Part shown: positions 1 through 3,916 of the stretch, in pieces
Layout of the letters: every line of letters begins with the position of its first letter
Numbering within the stretch: position 1 is the stretch's first letter
Assembly (NCBI GenBank): GCA_016784285.1
Contig: JADHUX010000023.1
Span: forward strand, 1-7,698
Reading direction: 5' to 3'
Source: Parcubacteria group bacterium
GTDB lineage: Bacteria; Patescibacteriota; Minisyncoccia; Phycocordibacterales; UBA2163
DNA length: 7,698 nucleotides
Translations under genes and position numbers: made by a program
Notes under the pieces: model-generated
Databases searched by the model: none
The model's input: only the letters and a program-made list of their open reading frames with translations
Told to the model about the DNA's origin: nothing

Positions 1-1
1 A

Positions 2-376
2 ATAGCATATAACTGGAAAATAAAACTTAATGAGACAGGGAAGGTGCCTGCATTTTATAATGTATTGCCAGAAATGAACCACAATGAACTTGAAGCATAT
101 TCTGTAAAAGAGCTAACAGAAAAATTTCATTTTATAATTTTAAAAGATACAGAAGACGATGAGAGAATAATAAAAAGAATGGAAGTACTTGAGGAGATGT
201 ATAAAGACAGAGGACTACCAGTGGATGTAATAGAAATAGAAGGTAAAGACAAATATCATAAAGTTTTTGCATCACTCATTCTTGCGGATTGGACAGCGTA
301 TTATACAGCACAGCTGTATGGACTTGAAGCAGAACAAGTCCCCATGATAGAAGAATTTAAAAAATTGATTAAATAA
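2..376 (+). CDS. Bifunctional phosphoglucose/phosphomannose isomerase, C-terminal part (5' end outside window)
   Basis: This is the C-terminal portion of a SIS-domain sugar-phosphate isomerase of the PGI/PMI type, a cytoplasmic enzyme interconverting glucose-6-P or mannose-6-P with fructose-6-P. The frame is open from base 2 with no stop, so the GTG at 44 is almost certainly internal: the residues before it (IAYNWKIKLNETGK) continue the family pattern. Seen in the sequence are the conserved PEMNHNE motif, carrying the family's active-site His/Glu region, and the C-terminal pattern ADWTAYYTAQLYG followed by an acidic helix ending in EEFKKLIK, typical of the bact-PGI_C domain. The N-terminal SIS half lies upstream of the window. 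The ROK kinase starts 1 nt after the stop codon, implying one transcript and a shared sugar-phosphate role. The family is fairly certain; whether it prefers glucose or mannose phosphate cannot be told. Confidence 0.85.
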   Translation: MAYNWKIKLNETGKVPAFYNVLPEMNHNELEAYSVKELTEKFHFIILKDTEDDERIIKRMEVLEEMYKDRGLPVDVIEIEGKDKYHKVFASLILADWTAYYTAQLYGLEAEQVPMIEEFKKLIK

Positions 377-377
377 T

Positions 378-1223
378 ATGTATTTACTATTCGATATTGG
401 AGGGACAAAGATGAGGTTAGCGCTGTCAAAAGATGGTGAGAGTTTTGACGAACCTAAAGTGGTACCGACGCCGAAGAATTTTAACGAAGCTATAAAAGCT
501 TTTAAAGAAGCTTTTGATGAGGTAGCAAAAGGAGAGAGTGTTGAAAAAGCAGTTGGAGGGATGAGAGGGCCCTTTAATAATAAAAAGACGATAATGGTAA
601 ATTCATCTATGCTTCCTGACTGGAATGATAAACCACTTAAAGAGGAGATGGAAAAAGTTGTCGGCGCTCCTGTGATTATAGAAAATGACACGGCACTTGT
701 TGGTATGGGAGAAATGTTAAGTGGAGCAGGGAAGCTCGCCCCACCCGCTGGCAGGGGAACAAGAATAGGTGTATATATAACAGTAAGTACTGGAGTAGGT
801 GGTGCACGATACCATAACGGAGTACTTGATGAAAATAGATTCGGTTTTGAGCCTGGGCATCAGGTTATAGATTTTAAAAATAACATAAGTTTAGAAGATC
901 TTGTGTCTGGTACTGCTCTTGAAAAGAGAGAAGGGAAGAAAGCGTACGAAGTGACAGATCCTGCAATATGGGACGAACTTGCAAAGACTCTTGCTTACGG
1001 GCTTTATAATACGATACTTCATTGGTCGCCAGACGTAGTAGTACTTGGTGGCTCTATGATAGTGGGGGATCCAGCTATAGAAGTAGAATTAATAGAGAAA
1101 TACTTAAAAGAGATAAATACTAAGTTCCCAGAGCTTCCTGAGATAAAAAAAGCAGAACTCGAGGACTTCGGTGGTCTATATGGAGCTATTGCTTTCATAA
1201 AGCAACAAAAAGAGTTAAAATAA
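378..1223 (+). CDS. ROK-family sugar kinase (glucokinase-like), with an in-frame PPAG insert
   Basis: An ATP-dependent hexose or N-acetylhexosamine kinase of the ROK family, cytoplasmic, 281 residues. Motifs seen: the phosphate-binding DIGGT at residues 6-10, ENDT at 102-105 whose Asp104 is the expected catalytic base, STGVGG at 137-142, the ExGH pair E158/H161, and VLGG at 222-225. The Cys-rich zinc motif (CxCGxxGCxE) that normally follows ExGH is absent, replaced by a Cys-free segment around residues 162-180, so this is a zinc-less ROK variant. Between GAGK (116-119) and TRIGVYITVS there is a short extra loop, LAPPAGRG, encoded by a GC-rich quasi-palindrome. The gene follows the isomerase by 1 nt without a clear ribosome binding site, suggesting translational coupling. 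Substrate is unknown; glucose or mannose would fit the neighbour. Confidence 0.85.
   Translation: MYLLFDIGGTKMRLALSKDGESFDEPKVVPTPKNFNEAIKAFKEAFDEVAKGESVEKAVGGMRGPFNNKKTIMVNSSMLPDWNDKPLKEEMEKVVGAPVIIENDTALVGMGEMLSGAGKLAPPAGRGTRIGVYITVSTGVGGARYHNGVLDENRFGFEPGHQVIDFKNNISLEDLVSGTALEKREGKKAYEVTDPAIWDELAKTLAYGLYNTILHWSPDVVVLGGSMIVGDPAIEVELIEKYLKEINTKFPELPEIKKAELEDFGGLYGAIAFIKQQKELK
731..760 (+). repeat. Short GC-rich PPAG-encoding insert inside the ROK kinase gene
   Basis: A GC-rich patch in an AT-rich gene, containing CCCACCCGCTGGCAGGGG and read as APPAGRG. It shares a preceding AAGCT, the core GCTGGC and the reading frame with the palindromic insert in gltX (7156-7180). It sits in a loop between two conserved ROK blocks. 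It is an imperfect palindrome here, with a 4-bp CCCC/GGGG stem. Confidence 0.6.
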
Positions 1224-1230
1224 ATATAAT

Positions 1231-1353
1231 ATGGAACAGAGTCAACAAAAAGCAAAATGGTATAAAAATAAGCCAACATTAATAGCTCTTGTTACTGGTT
1301 TTATAAGTACAGCACTTTCTCTTGTAAATGTACTTATGGCTATTGGGAAATAA
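1231..1353 (+). CDS. Small single-span membrane peptide, function unknown
   Basis: A 40-residue ORF with an ATG start 7 nt after the ROK kinase stop; its TAA at 1351 is 1 nt before the VKOR start. The first 15 residues are polar and basic (MEQSQQKAKWYKNK), followed by one hydrophobic stretch of about 21 residues (LIALVTGFISTALSLVNVLM) and a short AIGK tail. This gives a predicted single transmembrane helix, probably with the N-terminus cytosolic by the positive-inside rule. It fills the gap between its neighbours almost exactly, which favours a real gene in the operon. It is not recognised as any family. A role beside VKOR/DoxX is only guilt by association. There is no strong Shine-Dalgarno, so a chance ORF remains possible. 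Confidence 0.5.
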   Translation: MEQSQQKAKWYKNKPTLIALVTGFISTALSLVNVLMAIGK

Positions 1354-1354
1354 A

Positions 1355-1852
1355 ATGCAAAATAATATAGAAAATAAAAAGGAGGTTAAACCCTCAGCTT
1401 GGTTTATATTAATTATATTAGTATTAAGCATTATCGGTATAACTGATTCTACATATTTAACCATCAAACATTATACACATTCAGATATTAATTGTTCCAT
1501 TTTAGATGGTTGTAACATTGTTACAACCAGTACATATTCAACAGTGTTTGGAATGCCTGTAGCTCTATTAGGAATTATATTTTATATATCTATCTTTATA
1601 CTAGTGTTTTTATTGTCAAATAAAGGTAAAAAAAAGTTACTTAAGTCACTTTTTGTGATCTCAACGACAGGATTCTTAATGTCTATGTGGTTTGTATACG
1701 CACAAGCATTCATACTTAATTCATATTGTTTGTATTGTTTAATCTCTGCAGTATTATCCACAACTATATTTATATTAAGCGGTATTATGATGTTAAAATA
1801 TAAGAATATTAAAGAAATAAATAAAAATACACAATATGAGACGAATAATTAA
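1355..1852 (+). CDS. VKOR-family thiol:quinone oxidoreductase (disulfide-bond formation)
   Basis: A vitamin K epoxide reductase homologue of 165 residues, an inner-membrane four-helix protein that in bacteria reoxidises a DsbA-like thiol oxidase and passes electrons to quinone. Seen: hydrophobic segments near residues 15-30, 65-87, 98-120 and 124-147; the shuttle cysteine pair C47/C53 in the loop SDINCSILDGC; the following TTSTYSTVFGMPVALLG block typical of VKOR; and the active-site CxxC, CLYC at 125-128. All four catalytic cysteines are present, so it should be functional. The ATG at 1355 was chosen over an in-frame ATG at 1328, because 1355 directly follows the small upstream ORF and avoids overlapping it. 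No DsbA or thioredoxin domain is fused and none is encoded in the window, so its partner must be elsewhere. The DoxX gene overlaps its 3' end. Confidence 0.88.
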   Translation: MQNNIENKKEVKPSAWFILIILVLSIIGITDSTYLTIKHYTHSDINCSILDGCNIVTTSTYSTVFGMPVALLGIIFYISIFILVFLLSNKGKKKLLKSLFVISTTGFLMSMWFVYAQAFILNSYCLYCLISAVLSTTIFILSGIMMLKYKNIKEINKNTQYETNN

Positions 1853-2285
1853 AACAGATACAGCAATACTTTTACTACGCTTAGCACTCGGTTGGCTCTT
1901 CTTGTACGCAGGACTTACAAAGGTTGTAGATCCTACATGGTCAGCAGGAGGGTTTTTAAACAATGCTCAGACATTTTCAGGGTTTTATGGGTGGCTTGCA
2001 TCCCCTCAGATATTGCCATTTGTTGATTTTCTTAATCAGTGGGGGCTTACACTCATCGGAGCAGCTTTGATACTAGGACTTATAGTAAGATTCAGCTCAT
2101 ATTTGGGAGCACTTATGATGCTACTATACTATTTCCCAGGCCTTACATTTCCAAAGGTAGGAGAGCATGCATACTTAGTAGATGACCATATAATCTATAT
2201 AGCAGCGTTTCTAGTACTTGCTAGTATGAGCTCAAACCATATTTGGAGCTTATCTGGGCTGTTTAAAAGCCATATGAAACGGTAG
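1836..2285 (+). CDS. DoxX/DoxD-family membrane protein
   Basis: A 149-residue integral membrane protein of the DoxX family, related to the DoxD subunit of thiosulfate:quinone oxidoreductase. Four hydrophobic segments lie near residues 8-28, 60-83, 87-102 and 117-133. Family-like landmarks are LRLALGWLFLYAGLTKVVDP with a following TWSAGGF, and GLIVRFSSYLGA. It has no cysteines, so it does not itself carry redox thiols. Its ATG overlaps the VKOR stop by 17 nt, pointing to translational coupling and a shared job. Pairing with VKOR suggests envelope thiol or quinone redox chemistry. The exact reaction is not established for most DoxX proteins, and a thiosulfate role is not supported by anything else here. 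Confidence 0.8.
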   Translation: MRRIIKTDTAILLLRLALGWLFLYAGLTKVVDPTWSAGGFLNNAQTFSGFYGWLASPQILPFVDFLNQWGLTLIGAALILGLIVRFSSYLGALMMLLYYFPGLTFPKVGEHAYLVDDHIIYIAAFLVLASMSSNHIWSLSGLFKSHMKR

Positions 2286-2296
2286 TTTTTAGGGTA

Positions 2297-2328
2297 TTGA
2301 CCCCGTCACTCGCGAACGACGGGGTTGA
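2297..2328 (+). terminator. GC-rich hairpin after DoxX, overlapping the next promoter
   Basis: Arms CCCCGTC (2301-2307) and GACGGGG (2318-2324) pair perfectly. The stem extends outward through A-U, G-U and U-G pairs to about 11 bp, around a 10-nt loop containing TCGCGA. There is no T-tract directly after it, so on its own it is a weak terminator candidate for the sugar/VKOR/DoxX transcript. Its right arm runs into the TTGACA -35 box at 2325-2330. Confidence 0.5.
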
Positions 2329-2352
2329 CAAATCTTGACAGTATGCTATTAT
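2325..2352 (+). promoter_or_regulatory. Strong sigma70-type promoter with extended -10
   Basis: A perfect -35 TTGACA (2325-2330), a 16-nt spacer and TATTAT (2347-2352), preceded by TGC to give an extended -10. A second TTGACA (2335-2340) lies 10 bp further on, too close to that -10 to pair with it. Transcription should begin near A2359, at the base of the terminator hairpin that follows. It is the only strong promoter upstream of the lysozyme-like gene. Confidence 0.75.
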
Positions 2353-2360
2353 ATACACAG

Positions 2361-2389
2361 AAATCGACTTCGGTCGGTTTTTTGTTTTT
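2361..2389 (+). terminator. Intrinsic terminator with UUCG tetraloop
   Basis: AAATCGAC (2361-2368) and GTCGGTTT (2373-2380) form an 8-bp stem (one U-G pair) closed by a TTCG loop, followed by TTTTTTGTTTTT. This is a textbook intrinsic terminator on the + strand. It can end read-through from the upstream operon, but it also lies immediately after the predicted start of transcription from the promoter at 2325-2352. Confidence 0.85.
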
Positions 2390-2458
2390 ATAGGGTTTAC
2401 CTTATTAAAGCATTAATAATAATAAAAAACGCTTATCATAGAAATAACGATATTAATC

Positions 2459-2881
2459 TTGTCTCTTCTTGGTTCAACTACCGGCGCTCCACTTGTGGAA
2501 GCTTCAGTAACAGATCAAAAGGGAAGTATTACTCAGATAAACAATACGAGGTTCATAGAATCTCCAACTGTTGAGGAATACGTACGAGAGCACTTTGAAA
2601 ATTATCCGGTGATGGCAGAGGTTGCCAAATGTGAATCACGGTTCCGGCATTTTAAGAAAAATGGCGATGTAATAAGAGGCTTGGTTAATAGCTCCGATGT
2701 CGGGGTAATGCAGATCAATGAGTATTACCATTCCGATACAGCTGATAGGCTTGGTATTAATTTATATACGCTTGAAGGTAACATAGATTATGCGACGTAT
2801 CTCTTCGAAAAAGAGGGGACTAGCCCATGGCTTGCATCTTCTAAATGTTGGGGCGTAGAGAACCATATCGCCAAGAGGTAA
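2459..2881 (+). CDS. Secreted lysozyme-like / transglycosylase-SLT-like protein
   Basis: A peptidoglycan lytic enzyme of the lysozyme superfamily, probably exported. Seen, numbering from the TTG at 2459: the catalytic Glu59 in AKCESRFRHF, the GVMQIN motif at 82-87, a following YYH, and PWLASSKCW at 123-131. Cys58 and Cys130 could form one disulfide. The TTG start gives only a short remnant of a signal peptide (SLLGSTTGAPLVEA). In the same frame upstream, back to a stop at 2423, codons read KTLIIEITILIL, completing a signal-peptide-like hydrophobic segment, yet without ATG, GTG or TTG. The true start is therefore uncertain: a non-canonical start, or a mutated or frameshifted 5' end. No Shine-Dalgarno is visible. 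A strong hairpin terminator follows. Enzyme class is fairly certain; substrate bond and exact start are not. Confidence 0.75.
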   Translation: MSLLGSTTGAPLVEASVTDQKGSITQINNTRFIESPTVEEYVREHFENYPVMAEVAKCESRFRHFKKNGDVIRGLVNSSDVGVMQINEYYHSDTADRLGINLYTLEGNIDYATYLFEKEGTSPWLASSKCWGVENHIAKR

Positions 2882-2892
2882 TTTAAAAAAGA

Positions 2893-2931
2893 AAAAACAA
2901 ACCACATCTTTCGATGTGGTTTGTTTTTGTT
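2893..2931 (+). terminator. Strong intrinsic terminator after the lysozyme-like gene
   Basis: A perfect 14-bp stem, AAACAAACCACATC (2895-2908) against GATGTGGTTTGTTT (2913-2926), around a TTTC loop, followed by a T-rich tail and preceded by an A-run. The A/T flanks allow it to work on both strands, but its position 14 nt after the stop makes it the terminator of the + strand gene. Confidence 0.9.
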
Positions 2932-3011
2932 TAAATAAAGATAAAAGTAATTCTTGTGTCTTAATAGTAAGTATGTGACAGGGGAGGTATCGTTGTGACG
3001 AGATGATTGAA

Positions 3012-3046
3012 ATCATATGCGTCGTACAATATATCTTTTGCGACAT
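3012..3046 (+). repeat. Diverged third copy of the repeat; Xer-site-like inverted arms
   Basis: The segment AATCATATGCGTCGTACAAT aligns with the sequence at 3383-3402, which also begins AATC and contains GTCGCACAAT. Here, unlike the other copies, there is an opposing arm: GTCGTACAA (3021-3029), a 6-nt centre TATATC (3030-3035) and TTTTGCGAC (3036-3044). The 9-6-9 geometry, and the CGTACAA core shared with the XerC arm of the ColE1 cer site, suggest a tyrosine-recombinase site. Confidence 0.45.
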
Positions 3047-3273
3047 ACATAATAAAACAAACAGTCCTACTTCTCTTAATACACCTTCCCTTTAGTTCAA
3101 AAAAGCTTTGTGAGCGTCTTTATGCGCGCTTAATAACTAATATGTAGTATCTATTATTAAGTTAAGTAATAAAAAAATATTTCTTAATTCCCTAAAATAT
3201 CTTTATCTAAATTTATTAATTTATTTTTATTAAAATTAAATTTTTAAATTTTTCTAAATAATCTTAATACTGA

Positions 3274-3337
3274 TCACTTTGTGACCATAACCTACTGGTA
3301 CCCTTGTACCTATAAATACGTCTTAGAGGACGTTTTT
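3274..3337 (+). other. Three consecutive small hairpins ending in a T-run (possible short RNA)
   Basis: TCAC/GTGA (3274-3284), GGTAC/GTACC with a CCTT loop (3297-3310), then ACGTC/GACGT with a 6-nt loop (3318-3333) followed by TTTTT (3333-3337). The last is a modest + strand terminator. A -10-like TAATAC lies at 3265-3270 but no good -35 is visible. It could be a short structured RNA or a chance cluster. Confidence 0.3.
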
Positions 3338-3386
3338 ATGATTATTATTTACTCTTCTCAATACCCTATTAAAGAAATTAAAATCT

Positions 3387-3405
3387 TAAGTGTCGCACAA
3401 TATTT
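3387..3405 (+). repeat. 19-bp direct repeat, copy A
   Basis: TAAGTGTCGCACAATATTT, identical to 3846-3864. It ends exactly 19 nt before the hairpin at 3425-3458. Read on the - strand, it lies beyond the terminator of the 93-residue gene. Confidence 0.85.
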
Positions 3406-3424
3406 AAAACTTATTTTAATATAA

Positions 3425-3458
3425 AAAAGCTTTACGTATTTTTTTACGTAAAGCTTTT
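3425..3458 (-). terminator. Hairpin terminator of the 93-residue gene
   Basis: A perfect 14-bp stem, AAAAGCTTTACGTA (3425-3438) with TACGTAAAGCTTTT (3445-3458), around six T. On the - strand it is followed by a run of T (3429-3424 region), and it begins 5 nt after the stop codon. It would also work from the + strand. Confidence 0.8.
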
Positions 3459-3463
3459 AGAAA

Positions 3464-3745
3464 TTAAAAAGATAAATCTGTGCACTTTAAAAGTTTGTCT
3501 ACTTTTGTATCGGGGTAAATATACATCTGAAGATCTCCCGCTTCCTCAGTCTCACTTTTTTCTCGTTTTCCACCTATTACACAAAGGAGTCCGTTTTGTG
3601 CCCCACTTCTTATTTCAGGATTTTCTAATGCTTCAACTACTGACAATACATTAGTTACTACGCTAAAAACCTTTCTTACAGACTCTCTCTCAACACTTAC
3701 TCTTTCACCTATAAGTTCCTTAGCTTCTTCATAAGTAGTTATCAT
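3464..3745 (-). CDS. Hypothetical 93-residue protein, family not recognised
   Basis: A small soluble-looking protein with no signal peptide and no transmembrane segment. The first half (MITTYEEAKELIGERVSVER through VTNVLSVVEALENPEIRSG) looks helical. The middle has a Gly-containing hydrophobic strand (NGLLCVIGGKREKS), then an acidic stretch (SETEEAGD) and a YIYPDTKVDKLLKC tail with two cysteines overall. I do not recognise a family or catalytic motif. The gene is well formed: a strong GGAGG (3756-3760) 10 nt before the ATG, its own promoter, and its own terminator. It is bracketed by exact 19-bp direct repeats (3387-3405 and 3846-3864), so it could be a cassette-like unit. The well-placed Shine-Dalgarno makes it a confident gene of unknown function. 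Confidence 0.75.
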   Translation of the reverse strand: MITTYEEAKELIGERVSVERESVRKVFSVVTNVLSVVEALENPEIRSGAQNGLLCVIGGKREKSETEEAGDLQMYIYPDTKVDKLLKCTDLSF

Positions 3746-3755
3746 AATAAGTAAA

Positions 3756-3763
3756 CCTCCTTT
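3756..3763 (-). promoter_or_regulatory. Strong Shine-Dalgarno of the 93-residue gene
   Basis: On the - strand it reads AAAGGAGG, 10 nt before the ATG at 3745. It fixes the start codon. It also contrasts with the M23 and Cys-rich genes, which lack any such site. Confidence 0.85.
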
Positions 3764-3800
3764 CTTTTTTTAAGTAACTATTTTTTAAATTTCTAAGATA

Positions 3801-3829
3801 TTTTTAGCATTTTAAAAGTTTACGGTCAA
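3801..3829 (-). promoter_or_regulatory. Promoter of the 93-residue gene
   Basis: On the - strand: TTGACC (3829-3824), a 17-nt spacer and TAAAAA (3806-3801), preceded by TGC as an extended -10. It has the same TGC-extended design as the promoter at 2325-2352. The predicted leader is about 50 nt and carries the Shine-Dalgarno. Repeat copy B lies 17 nt upstream of the -35. Confidence 0.65.
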
Positions 3830-3845
3830 CGGGAGATTTATCCCC

Positions 3846-3864
3846 TAAGTGTCGCACAATATTT
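3846..3864 (+). repeat. 19-bp direct repeat, copy B
   Basis: TAAGTGTCGCACAATATTT, identical to copy A at 3387-3405 and in the same orientation, 459 bp apart. It ends exactly 19 nt before the palindrome at 3884-3913. The intervening bases also resemble those after copy A (TTATT, then TA and ATAT). Confidence 0.85.
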
Positions 3865-3883
3865 TGTATTATTCTATAATATT

Positions 3884-3913
3884 TCAATTAACCCAGTCGA
3901 CTGGGTTAATTGA
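3884..3913 (-). terminator. 30-bp perfect palindrome after the M23 gene
   Basis: TCAATTAACCCAGTC followed by its exact reverse complement, centred on GTCGAC. As RNA it folds to a 13-bp stem with a UCGA loop, 3 nt after the stop codon of the M23 gene. The T-tract on the - strand is interrupted, so it may be a weak or bidirectional terminator. A dimeric protein-binding site is an alternative. Confidence 0.6.
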
Positions 3914-3916
3914 TTT

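Larger units (their letters stand above)
2932..3463. other. Gene-poor AT-rich intergenic region between convergent gene blocks
   Basis: No convincing protein gene or tRNA was found on either strand. It contains, in order: a GGGGAGG (2981-2987) with only a 30-codon ORF behind it; a diverged copy of the repeat site (3012-3046); an extremely AT-rich run (3167-3271) with no G on the + strand; three small hairpins ending in a T-run (3274-3337); an exact copy of the 19-bp repeat (3387-3405); and the terminator hairpin of the 93-residue gene (3425-3458). A non-coding RNA or an eroded gene cannot be excluded. Confidence 0.7.

Noticed and set aside
272..691. Open frame on the - strand
   Set aside because: It is antisense to the isomerase/ROK genes, has low-complexity Ser/Phe/Leu composition and no ribosome binding site.
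1225..1230. TATAAT directly before the small membrane ORF
   Set aside because: It touches the ATG, so transcription would start inside the ORF. There is no -35, and the operon layout explains expression without it.
2335..2574. 79-codon open frame on the + strand
   Set aside because: It begins inside the promoter, crosses a terminator and overlaps the lysozyme-like gene in another frame.
2762..3046. 94-codon open frame on the - strand
   Set aside because: It reads across the strong terminator stem and antisense to the lysozyme-like gene; it has no ribosome binding site and no recognisable motif.
2981..3095. GGGGAGG followed by a 30-codon ORF (3003-3095)
   Set aside because: The spacing to the ATG is about 15 nt, the peptide has no feature, and it overlaps repeat copy C.
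2932..3463. tRNA or other known RNA gene in the intergenic region
   Set aside because: No cloverleaf, T-loop consensus or known riboswitch core was seen on either strand.
3387..3864. CRISPR array from the repeated 19-mers
   Set aside because: There are only two exact copies, the spacing is 459 bp and contains a gene, and there are no cas genes.
3846..3880. Reading repeat B plus TATAAT (3875-3880) as a + strand promoter
   Set aside because: There is no + strand gene downstream and no -35 consensus at the right spacing. It is kept only as an alternative in the repeat finding.
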